In this document: positions 23,227-33,833 of the stretch, piece by piece | Layout of the letters: every line of letters starts with the position of its first letter | Position numbering within the stretch: the first letter of the stretch is position 1 | From: Augochlora pura | Taxonomy: Eukaryota; Arthropoda; Insecta; Hymenoptera; Halictidae | Assembly (NCBI RefSeq): GCF_028453695.1 | Contig: NC_135775.1 | Coordinates: 4,898,001-4,962,000, forward strand | DNA length: 64,000 nt | Reading direction: 5' to 3' | Notes under the pieces: generated by a model | The model's database searches: none | The model's input: the letters and a program-made list of their open reading frames with translations, nothing else | What the model was told of the DNA's origin: nothing | Translations under genes and position numbers: made by a program

Positions 23227-26200
23227 GTGGCGAGTGGCTAAACTTCCCGCGGGAAAATCACGGCAGCCCCGCGCGAATTCTGGAAAACTCCCGGCTCGTA
23301 ATTAATTCCCGGAACATCCTCTCGCCCGGAAGCCGTTGAAAAATTCAACGGACGACAGCAGAAACTGGCGCTCACACACAGGCGCAAACGGCGACAAGAT
23401 TGCCGGGATGATCGATACCGTGCAGCACGATTTAACAGCGACTTCCGGTTAACCCAGTTCCGAGAGTCTCGGCTCGCGATGGCCGGTTTCCGGTTCTCCA
23501 TTCTATATTCGCGCGCTCCTCTCCTCCGAAACGGAGTCATATCGCGTTCGCGGGAACAAATGGCGGACCAACCACGGACCTCCTTCCCTCGGAGTCCTCT
23601 CTCTCTCTCTCTGTGTCGCGACGAACGACCGGAAACGGTGGAATCTCGCAGCCATTGCTCTCCGTAGGAGAGGTCGCCTCCTTGAGACCTCCGATCGTTC
23701 CTTTTCCGATATTTTCATGAGAAAGGGAGACGAGTGGCTGAACTGCAGCTTTGCAACATAGGCAGCGGAAGGGAACAATAGCGAGGAGAGGCTCGAGTAC
23801 TTTCCCAAGTACTTCCTAATAAAATTTGATGGGGTTGATTTTCTGCTGCTCTCGACGCGACGCCGGGCACAGGATGTTCCTGGCCGATGATCGGGGGGTG
23901 GGAGAACAACGGAGTTCACGTTGCATTTGTTCGGTGTTGGGGAAACCTTTGTGCGCGTTGCGGACTGGGTCAGGTTTTTGAGGATGCAAATACTGTGAAA
24001 CTACTATACTCCTTCCTTGTTGTATTCTGGAATGCCGATCTCTAATCTGATTTTTTATCAGATTAAACGAATTGAAACTATTCAGCATCGTTTCTTACAC
24101 TTGGCCGCTCTACTCAAAGATTGTTCAATAGCATTAATTAAACATATTGCTACTACAAAATAAATTTCATCTCTTACATTTCGAAAGATATTATTTGTTC
24201 TCATAAAATTCTAATGACGATAGTAATGCAACTGTAACTAGTGAATACGGTACAGATAATGCTCACTGTGAATAGTGACGAAGAATGCGACAGTGATAAA
24301 GGCGGCGGAGAATTTTTAGACCAAGCAGCGCGAGAGAAGTAGCTGCCGAACCGAATTGCGTGTTGTCAAAGGACAAGAAAATATTGTACTCAAGATATCC
24401 ACTGCAGTGATAGAAGGTCTTCCGTATTGATCGGTATTCCAGGTAGAACGAAATAAAAGTAGTGAGAAGTTTTGAAAAATCTAAGACAAATTTAACTCAT
24501 CGATTCAAATGAAAAGATATTGGCCTATTTCCTTGGTGATTTCGTCAATCTGACAACTCGTTAATAAATGGGCATCGAGTCTATCCAGTTCGTGAAATGA
24601 GGAACGGATAAGAGTTAAGTGTACCGCAACGCTATAAGAACATTCTATATCGCGTGAAGCATGATTCGAAAGGCGACCAATCGTCCGCCGTCTTCTTCCG
24701 GCGAAGCCAGGTAGACGCTAAAGCTTTTAACACTTGTTACGTCGATTAATTGCCGAGGAAACAGGCGTTCGAGTGGTCTCGGAGCGATTCGCCGGTCCCG
24801 TAACCTCGAATCGGCCGGAATCGAGTTACCCCGGTAATCCAGGGAATCAAAAGGGAGCCAAGGCAAACGAAAACGTCGAGTTTTCCTCCCCTCAGGTATC
24901 GGGTCGTCTCTCCCGCGGGCGTCTCTATCAGCCACAAAGGAGGATCACTCGATTACTTTTGCCCTGGAACGTCGAGCCGAGGGTTCTCCTTTCGGCCTTT
25001 ACGCTTGTCTTCCCGCGTCTCGTCTAATCACGCGTCCTCGCCCTTTCGCGTTTTCCTTGCTGCCGGCTCTGGCTCCGCCGTTGTTGGCAGTCTTCCGACG
25101 TGTGTGTAACCGAATTATCGGGGGCCGCGCGGTGGAAATTCGAATCGGGGAACGAGGCTGAACTGATCGCGAGGATTCCGCTCGCGTGGGGGATGATTGC
25201 GTGATCGAAGAAAAATTGGTAATCTAAGCGGTTTCAGCGAATATTGATCAGGAGTTATAATGTATTTAATATTGCGACGAAATTTTGATTTAATTCTGAG
25301 CTCTGTCAATTAGTGCGAGGCTATTTATTAGTCAGGTTATATGCTTATATCGCTCTTTGAAAAATGTGTGAGTTGCTGTAATTATACTATATATGTTTCT
25401 TAATAGTTTTCTTAAATACAACCTTTTTATAGAATGTATAATTAAATAGAGAATGAAGAAATGGTAATATTCTCAAGAAAACAGCTAACAAACAGTAGAA
25501 TGTAAAGTAACGTCGTCGATTGTTTAATGAAAAGACAGAAATTTTGGTCAGTGGAAATACCGGACAGTGTCTAAAAAATTCGCGACTTCTGCAATGAAAT
25601 TACAAAAATAAAAAATAATTGTCAGAATTTTCTGAACAAATTGCCTGCTATCGGAGCGAATGAATCCGTTCGCACCTTGTCGATCTGGTGAGTGCAAGCG
25701 TAAAACAAGCTTCGTAGACCAGGTGTAAAGAATCCCCTATCGGCCGAGATCTCGATTCCGTTTAACTACCAAAATCGAGATGCAGCCCGATGATAGACGT
25801 CAGAGCAAACGCCCGGGGGCCTCTTCGGTGAACAGAGAGGCACCGTTGGGGGTGATATTATCACTGCCGAAAGAGGATCACTCGATTACTGGCGTCTCGT
25901 TTAGAGCGACGCGGGGCCCGGACGAAGGTAATTGTCGCCCTTAGCGAGGCACAGCCCCGGCGACGTAGCTCGAGGGTTCTTTCTAATAAGAGTCGCGTCG
26001 CGAACGAGCGTTTCCATCGTGAATAATAGGTTCGCGCCGTGAGCCTCGAGACTGCTGAAACTTCAACGGCGAGTCCATCGGGCCCCCGAGACACTAACCC
26101 CCCCTCCTGTTCCCTTCGGATCTGCGACTGGAAATACATTACCGATCTTTTATGCAAATGTCCTCGATTTTCCTGATATAAGCAAACGAAAGATTCGCAT

Positions 26201-26728
26201 TATTATTATAGTTTAGAAATGAATGATTTAAATATAATTGTGAACGATAGATAAATTTTTCTTCTAGTCAGCTTCCGTCTAGTTTGATTCCCTCTTAAAT
26301 GTTCACAATTATTATGCGCTCCAATACATCTAGAAATAATGTCTCATCTATTGAGAATTACTTTATGAAATCCGCGTTCAAGATCGAACAACAAATCCTC
26401 CCGGAAATGGAGATAGTAATCCGGAGCCGGGAAGCCTATATAAGTTTGTCCTGTAATTCGTTTCTGCTAAAGGAGAGCGCTACGAGGCCAGAACGCTCCA
26501 CGATCTAGTAATTATCTCGGAAAGTAGGAGGCCAGAAAAATGGAATGGTAAAAATCGTAGCTTCGTGATTTGCTTTCGCCGGAAAAGAATCTCTCTCGTG
26601 GAATCCAGATTGCGGGTGCCGGGGAGCGGCGCGCGGCGTTCGAAATAAATTGATGGATAAGGAGCGGGAAACCATCCGGCAGATCGAGAGATCTGCTCGA
26701 GAACGGGGAAGAAACGGAGACCGGACGG

Positions 26729-26730
<2 letters not shown>

Positions 26731-26770
<40 letters not shown>

Positions 26771-26774
26771 GAGG
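26731..26774. repeat. (GA)n microsatellite
   Basis: GA array of 44 bp with one GG break. Confidence 0.95.
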
Positions 26775-28040
26775 GAACGAGAACGAGATTGAGATAGCGC
26801 CTTGAGCCATCGTATCCAACAGCAGGAAGCAATATGTCCGTGGCGTAATAGCGTGGAGCATGGAGGTTAATGGGTTGTCCCTAACGCGCCTAACCTGCCC
26901 CACGTTCGCCGCCGTGTCTGATCCACCTAGCCGGACCGTCACATTGTATCGCGATAACGCGTCGCTCTAATCGACTAATTTACTGCGTCTCTTCCAATTA
27001 CCGGACACTCGAAGAATGCGACCGCTATCGCTGCCAGCCGAGCCTGCTAATTCCCCCGGCGAGCGGATTTCTCGTGCCCGTGCCGCGATCTACGTGACCT
27101 GATCAGCTGTTTTAATTATTTCTAGAGAGTCTCTCGCCCTTCGACCACGACGCTTCGAGCCGCCTCGATCCTTCTCTATCTATCTCCCTCTCTCTCTCTC
27201 TTTCGGAGTCTTGGAAGGAAGCTCCTGAGTATTAACGCAGTCTTCTGGCTTTTGTACAATGATCGGTGTTAACTGTACACTTGCCACGTCCTTAACATGA
27301 CTGACATGTGTCACATCGTAGTGATGAGAAGATTGAATTTTGTTCTAAATTCATTAGAAAGAAAAGAAATTATAAGAAATAAACTATAAGAGCTGTTGTT
27401 AAAATTATTTTCTTATCTATTTCTTAATAAATTGTTGCATGAAGTAACCTGCTCTTCTAACTGTTCCAACTACGGAAAGTGCAATACAAATTCCAATATG
27501 TTAATTCAAATACAGCAAGAGCTTTTTGGAGCGTTCATACCGACAATAGACATTTAAATTAATTTGGCTAATTCAACATGAAAATATACTCTAAAGCGAC
27601 GAACTTTGGCATTTTTAAATATTGACGCGAGAGTTTCCAGTGTACGAAAGATAGTGGAGCAGTCGTCCGGAAGAAAAGTACAGTCTAATTCGTCGAGGGA
27701 GCCCTTGCAAGCCGACGTATTTTAGATCGCCGGATGGATTTCGAAATGAGGAGGAAAATTATAGAGCGACACGGCCCCGAAGATTTAGGGGGTTGATGAT
27801 CAAGATCCGGCTATCGCGTGGATCAATCGCGTCAGGTTGTTCCTCGGGAACGAAGACCGAGCACCCTGCGGGTGATGTCTGACGGTGCATGGTGCACGCT
27901 AGCCGAGCCAAGCTAGGCGATGCCGTGGCCACAGCACGTTACGGTAACCTGCTAATTGTTAGTTACGTGGCCAATTGCATTAGGTTCCTAAGTCGGATCT
28001 CTGCTCGGCCCGTTGGCCATCCCCGGGTTATATCGAAGGC

Positions 28041-28170
28041 TACCGCCGCGCGGTCCCGTTCGCCTAACGACGCGCCAGGATATGGATTAAAGGGCCGTAA
28101 TCGAGCCAACAACAGGTGGGACAGCGAATCGATGCTGTCCGCCTCAAGATTGGATGTTTATTGGCTTATC
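28041..28170. repeat. Diverged tandem duplication, copy 1
   Basis: Matching blocks occur in the same order in copy 2 at a steady offset of 290-292 bp: TACCGCCGCG, AACGACG, CGTAATCG, CAACAACAGGTGG and TTATC. See copy 2. Confidence 0.65.
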
Positions 28171-28331
28171 TTGCCGAGCCCCGGCTGAACGAAAGGAAAT
28201 CGTTTACCGCGCGATCCGCGGCGGACAAGCGATCGACAAGATCATCGACAGAGACACCCGTGGCCCGTGTGTCAGCGAGGCGCAAAAGATCCCCGGTACC
28301 TTTCGTTTTCGTTGCATCGTGATTGGCAGTT

Positions 28332-28467
28332 TACCGCCGCGGTGGCCTCGTTGCTCAACGACGTGTCGCGACACCGAACGAGCCACGTAATCGCGGCAAC
28401 AACAGGTGGATATTAAATTGCCAGACTTCCGGTGGCATAGATTGCCAATTTATTTGGTTATCCGCCG
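28332..28467. repeat. Diverged tandem duplication, copy 2
   Basis: Blocks match copy 1: TACCGCCGCG at 28332, AACGACG at 28357, CGTAATCG at 28386, CAACAACAGGTGG at 28397 and TTATC at 28458. The constant spacing with substitutions between the blocks shows an old duplication rather than a chance word match. The best-conserved block holds the E-box CAGGTG. Confidence 0.65.
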
Positions 28468-29954
28468 GTGGATGCGCGCTCGAATTTACGCCATTCACGC
28501 CGGCCGATCGATGAGCGAACGAGACCGCAGCTTAAGGGTTGCCACGGCATAGAAACGGGCGAGAATAAATTCGCCTCGTTGCACCTTGAACGTCGACCTG
28601 ACCGAAAACGCGTTCTTGAAACGCTGCCCACCGCGTTCCGACGGGTCCACCGGAATTTATAAACGCGACTTCTGCGGGACCGCGTTCCTCGCGGATCGAT
28701 TCGCTTCGAATTTAGTGCACTTGCTCCGTAGTTCGGGCGAAACGATTGCTCAAATTTTACAGCGAGACGTTAGGAAGTCGATAATCTTCGAAAGCTGTGC
28801 TCAAGGCGCCGAGTGAAATATTGGAGTCGGAAGAACAATTCGAGGAACGACCAAGACAACCCGGGAGCCTTCCACGATGGTTAAACTCCCCGCCGCAGGG
28901 AGGAATAGAAACGTGTTAAGGCTATTAAATTAGGTTCGAGGCAGAGACGGACGCTCCGGTACCATTTGCGAAATTAGAGACCCTTATATGTACGTGCGAC
29001 CGCACAGGAAGCAAACGTGGCGCGATTCTACGCGAACTCGACGATCTTTTTTTCTCTTTCTTCTACGCGCTACCTTCTCTCTCTCTCTCATTCTCTCTTT
29101 CCCATTCTCTCTCACTTTCTCACTCGTTGCCCTAGTTATCGACTAAAAAATCATCCGGGGCAGCATTTCAAGCAACGAGGACCGGTCCTTTAAATTGCTT
29201 TAGAGAAAATATTGCTAATTGTGCGAAGCGTCCAATCATCTTCAAATACGAAAACTGACCTGCTTGGCAAGTCCAACGAAGTTCAAAGGTTCGCATGCCA
29301 ACGCAATCAAGTGCAACCGCAATTTTCCATCAAACCGACTTCAAGTCATTAAACAATGCAGCGTGCGCCGCTATCGACACTGTTGTGTATGTCTTGGAGC
29401 CAGAACCGAGTGCAAACCCCATCAAACTTAATCGAAACCCGGGAAACCTTCAAACGATAGAATATATGTTGGCAAAGAGGTTTTAGTTGGCAAACTGGAC
29501 ATAATCAAACTTGGCGTAAACGCCTGCGAACGATGCGGCGCGTGCTTTTCTCAGCGAACGAAAGCACAGAGATGCGACACCAAGATCAAGAGAAGGAATA
29601 TCGAGATCATTGGACGAGGTTGCACAGAATTAGCAAAGTTTGAACACAGAAGTGGTTATTCCATGTCCACGTGTGTTGTGTGAGTGTCGGGAAACAATTG
29701 GTCCGCGCTAGGTCCGATATCTTCGCCTCGACCGCCATCGAGATCGCAACCCTCGCCGGCGACGCGTCCGAGACTCTACTATCGATCATCGACGCGTTCC
29801 GTTCATTGTTTCCCTCCCCCCTACGGCGTTTCCCGATGCTACCGTCTCGCGCTCTTTCGACCGAGATTCAGCGATTCCGTTGCGAAGGATGCGAAGGATG
29901 GGATTGTGGACCGGGTCAATAACCACTCCTCGTCAAATTTTTCAGTAAAGTAAT

Positions 29955-29960
29955 TTTATT
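29955..29960 (-). terminator. Candidate poly(A) signal AATAAA for form A
   Basis: TTTATT on the plus strand reads AATAAA on the minus strand, within an AT-rich patch about 1.95 kb past the form A stop. It is a short motif and would occur by chance often; its position is the main support. Confidence 0.35.
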
Positions 29961-30003
29961 TTCTCAAACTTCTCCATCATCCTTCCTTCAATGTACACAG
30001 GAC

Positions 30004-30043
30004 TTTCTCTCTCTCTCTCTCTCTCTCTCTCGCTCTCTCGCTC
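30004..30043. repeat. (CT)n microsatellite
   Basis: CT array with CG breaks, just inside the proposed form A 3' UTR. Confidence 0.95.
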
Positions 30044-30316
30044 TTTCTCACTCGCGGTCCTTTCAACCCGAATATATTTACAAGAGTCACCGGTCACGGC
30101 CAGCGACACGGTAACGACAATAAATAATAATAATAATTAATCTGCGCGATAATCGTAATAATCCTCGTAATTGATCTTTCGAGCGACTACATAAAATGAG
30201 AAACTCAGGTCCGGCATTGTTGCCGTATTTTTTTTTTTCACTCGGGTGCACAGCTACTCTCTGACTTGTTTTAATACTTTTCTTTTATATTAATATAGAT
30301 ATACGATTCTTTCGAT

Positions 30317-30347
30317 TTCTTTCTCTCCCTCTCTCGCTCTCTCACTT

Positions 30348-30382
<35 letters not shown>

Positions 30383-30384
30383 CT
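30317..30384. repeat. (CT)n microsatellite
   Basis: About 68 bp of CT with a few breaks; GA in the transcript. Confidence 0.95.
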
Positions 30385-30520
30385 CGCGTCCGCGTCTCAC
30401 TCTACGTATAGTATTTACAATTTCTTGCGAGACTAATCTATTTACAACCATGGAGTGCATCAAACTCTCGCCGTGCTCGCACAACCAAAGGTAATAAGGC
30501 CCCTCGGCAACCCTCTCCGA

Positions 30521-30537
30521 CCCCCCCCCCCCCCCCC
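30521..30537. repeat. Poly-C run
   Basis: Seventeen C in a row; a poly-G run on the transcript strand. Confidence 0.9.
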
Positions 30538-31500
30538 ACACGTTTCAACCCCTGCTGTCTCTTCCGCCCCGATGGCTCGCTCGTGAACGCGAGATTGTGC
30601 AAGCACGGCCGCGTAACAAAATAAATACTGACTAGTCCGCGCTAGTGTCTTCGGCTCGTCACCGATCGCGAGCAACAGAAACCAAAACGAAATCGAGAAC
30701 GGGTCGATTAAACGAGTATCAAGTTTGCTCCGTGGAATGCAACGTAATGGATCAGCGACGTTGTATTGGATCGATGCACACGGGTGATCCTATCGTTCTT
30801 ATTGCTCACCGAATTTTCTTTGCCCGCGTCGGCTTACGGATCCCCCGTCCCCGTTCAAAATTGTGGAGCGTCCGAACAAAACAGAATTCCGTTCCGATTT
30901 TCCGAACCCGATACGTCACGACGAAAAATCGAACCGACCCCGGGGGGCGATTCGTAGCAACGAAACGAACACAGCCGCGCCCTCCGTCCGCTCGCTGACT
31001 AACCGGGAAAGACACTAGACCACCTACCTACGACGGAACGTGGCTACGACGACGAGTTTACACGGAAACGCGAAGGCCACGCGCCGAGGGCCGTTGCTCG
31101 AACGACCGTGGAACGATCGTGGCCGACGATATCACGAGATATGTGAACCGTGCCGTGCGCCCTGGCTGGACGACGATGTCCCTCGGAACATACGCAGCCA
31201 GCCAGAGGCGGCAAATATCCGAGACTGGGCTGTCTGCGCGGCAGAGCTGTAAGAATTCGGTGCTCGAACGACGACTTGCTGCTTCGTACACGACTCGAAT
31301 TCCACGCGATGTGGTTCACGAAAGGTAATGGAAGTATCAAAAGAAATTCTTAGCACCCTTTGTGACTTAATCGTTTCGAATCTTGACAGAAATTATAGAA
31401 TCTTCGAACGATACAATGTACGTTCTGAATTTGAAAGTAAAAATACCGATTTGATCAAAATGATAACTCGTAATAATAGTAAGGGGCTATGCCTGTTAAT

Positions 31501-31525
31501 AAATCAAATCAAATCAAATCAAATC
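31501..31525. repeat. (AAATC)5 microsatellite
   Basis: Five exact pentanucleotide units in the putative form A 3' UTR. Confidence 0.95.
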
Positions 31526-31909
31526 GAACAAGATATCGACCTGGATAAGGAACTCCAAGATGATCGAAACTAACGAAATGCTCTTTGTTGCACACGATTG
31601 CCGAGTGTGAACACAGAAGTGGTTTAGGAGCGTCTCTATGGAGAGTAGACGAACGTGGAACAAACTAAAGCAGTCTATCAGCAACCGTGCGCAACGGATC
31701 ATTGAAACAAAGAAGATTAAGCGAAAGTCTCGAAAATGAAAAAATCACAGTTCGGTACAACTCGGAGTCGCATCCTGGTCGATGGTCCCAGGGACGATCG
31801 GTCGTTTCGCGGCAGCAAGTTGTTGTCCGAGGCAGTTCGCACCTTGTTCGAACGTACCTTACAGCCCCGCTCAGCACTATAAGAAGATGTCGCTGGCGAG
31901 CGACATGTG

Positions 31910-33122
31910 TCACGTGCCCTGCACGCTCAGAAATACGTCCTCCGGCTTGCTGAGGAGGCTGTGTATCTGCTGCATCGTGCAGAGCGGACACACCTCCTCG
32001 TCGGTGCCGTCGGCCACGATCCTCCTGGCCGTGCCCGGCGCCCTCCTGTGCCCGGCGTCCACGATGTACGAGTAACCGTCCGAGTCGACCGAGCCCGATC
32101 TCCCCGAGGACGAGCGGAACAACCGCAGCGACGAGATCCTCGAGGCGGCCGTCTCCGGCTGCCGGTTGCCCAGATCGTACCTCGAGGACTCGAGCTCCGT
32201 GTCCTTGAAGTCAATGTACGAGTAGCCCTCGGAGTCGACGGAGGGCCGCCTGTTGGCGTTCGCGATCATCTCCTCCCGCGAGAGGATTCTCTGACCGGCG
32301 GCCTGCTGACCGGAGGGGGCGCGGTGCGCGAAGCTCTGAGACTTGTCCGAGGGCGGTTGAGCTCTGGGTCGGTGTGTGGGGGTGATTGGTAGCCGGGAGT
32401 CTATCGGCCGGCCGGAAACGCAGCTGTCACCGAGATACTTCTCGCTGGTCAGACCACCGACCTCCAGGTCCGGACAGCTCGGCACGCACGGGCTGCCGAT
32501 ACTCGGGGGCGGGGACGGGATCGGGATCGGGGCCGGCGGGATAGGTTGTTGACTCGTGATCAGCGCGTTCTGGCTGGCCAACAGCAGGTGACTGTTCCGT
32601 AGAACGTTACCGCCGTTCTGCAAGAGCGGGCTGGTCACGTTGCTGCACCGGGACGGCGTGTGAGTGGCTATCGAGAGCGGGACGCCCTGGGACTTGGCCA
32701 GCAGGGCTCGCGGCGTTCGATAACCGCCCAAGACCGCCCTCGAGGGCTTGTCCTGGACGCGCAGTATCGCCCTCGGGTCCCGGTAGTCGAGATAGTCGAG
32801 ATGATGCGGCGCGGGGGCGCGCGCGCGCTGCAACTGCTGCGGCTGGCGTTCCCGTAGGCCGTGTCGATGATCGGGATTTCGTACCTCGATCGTCGGCGCC
32901 TGCCCCGGATGGTGGCTCGGCAGATGATTGTGCAGCTGCGAGTGCGTCACCGCTTCCGGCAGGTCCTCGTACAGCACCGCGCCGCCCGCGCTACCCGTGC
33001 CCGCGTGCGGCTGACCGTCCGCCAGCACCCGACTTCTTCCACCAGCGGCCGCCACCGCAGCCGCAGCCGCCGCTCCCGCTGCGCTCTTGCACGGTAACAG
33101 GTTCTGCACTTTCCTCTTGTGT
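31910..33122 (-). CDS. Coding exon 2: cytoplasmic region; composite terminal exon of form A, truncated by an internal donor in form B
   Basis: The acceptor TTCTGTTGCAG precedes 33122, and the first base completes the lysine begun in exon 1. The frame then stays open for 403 codons to TGA at 31910. Order of parts (window residue numbers): basic KHKRK at 38-42; alanine run about 52-64; histidine-rich HSQLHNHLPSHH about 98-109; a break at residue 117 where form B leaves; LDYLDYRD about 146-153; proline-rich about 232-245; two copies of SVDS(E/D)GYSYI starting at 332 and 382; and VCPLC at 415-419 near the end. Low-complexity Ala, His and Pro runs with no enzyme domain point to an unstructured signalling tail. 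The tandem tyrosine motifs look like docking or phosphorylation sites, which is inference. A 1.2-kb open frame in phase with the transmembrane exon makes coding status strong; the family remains unidentified. Confidence 0.88.
32880..32888 (-). other. Candidate alternative 5' splice site inside exon 2
   Basis: On the minus strand the sequence ATCGAG|GTACGA puts a GT donor at 32884-32883, after the codon for Glu117. It cuts in phase 0, which is what exon 3 needs. The match to consensus is partial (AG|GTA with G at +5, but C at +4), as expected of a regulated donor. When used, the tail continues into exons 3-5. When skipped, translation runs to the stop at 31910. A second phase-0 GT (GCG|GTGACG, after residue 95) is a poorer alternative. 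Confidence 0.55.
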
Positions 33123-33797
33123 CTGCAACAGAAAACAAACCCGCCGACCGTTAAACCTCGGACCACTCGATGATTCGATCATCTCTAGACACGCCGCAAC
33201 GGACTTCGTTAGGTAAACGCAATTTCAAAGTTTTCAAACCGCACGCGCTCCTGACACGGTTCTCGCCAACGATAAACAAATAGAGTGCCCCGCGGATTGT
33301 TTCGTCTAGTTTGATTCCGTCCTCGAAGAAGAAACTTGCGAAAGTCATTGTCTATGGCTCGGTGATATTGGTGTATCACAAGCAGTGAATAATCGATGCG
33401 GATTGAGCAGGTATTATGCCAATGTTAATTCAGACCGAGACTTTGCGATAGGTGAAACGTTAACGCATCGCTGTGACCAATGGCTAGATAACCGAAAATC
33501 CTTTTGGAGGAATCCTTTTCGATGGAACGGCGATTCCGATTATCCACGACTGAAACAGCCTGGTTTTTGCCGGTGAAAAAAAGGAATCGGCAGATTGGAG
33601 TGAACGAATCCCGAAACTGTGTCGAATAAACAGAAAGAAATTGGAACGCAGTCGCACGGTACGATTTCACTTTGGTCCCGTTCCGCAAAACCGGCGGCGT
33701 CGGGGATTCCAGCGACGGCTGGTCGACAGAGTTCGAGAAGCTATGTTGATATTCGCCGTTGCGTCGCGCTCTAACTTCTCCGAACCGCGTCCGCGAT

Positions 33798-33799
<2 letters not shown>

Positions 33800-33832
<33 letters not shown>
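33800..33832. repeat. (CT)n microsatellite
   Basis: Pure CT array of 33 bp in the large intron. Confidence 0.95.

Positions 33833-33833
<1 letters not shown>

Larger units (their letters stand above)
21727..29929 (-). other. Intron DNA between exon 3 and the form A terminal exon
   Basis: In form B the intron runs from 32884 to 21727 and swallows the whole form A end. This part has AT-rich islands at about 22.05-22.67, 24.05-24.64, 25.21-25.66 and 27.30-27.60 kb, purine arrays at 23.16 and 26.73 kb, and a diverged duplication at 28.04-28.48 kb. Nothing coding is supported. Confidence 0.6.
29930..31909 (-). other. Putative 3' untranslated region of form A
   Basis: This follows directly from the stop at 31910. 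The first good AATAAA on the minus strand is at 29960-29955, giving a UTR of about 2 kb if used. It holds an AAATC pentanucleotide array, a poly-C run, and two long CT arrays that would be GA-rich in the RNA. The extent is inferred from the poly(A) signal only. Confidence 0.4.

Noticed and set aside
24256..24345. Acidic frame SDEECDSDKGGGEF resembling the N-terminal region of some DNA transposases
   Set aside because: Very short, quickly stopped, and without any catalytic-domain match nearby.
24941..25890. 17-bp word AGGATCACTCGATTACT shared at 24941 and 25874
   Set aside because: Flanks do not align well, and one such match in a window this size is within reach of chance.
31907..32392. Plus-strand frame of 161 codons opposite exon 2
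   Set aside because: Antisense shadow of the exon 2 coding strand.
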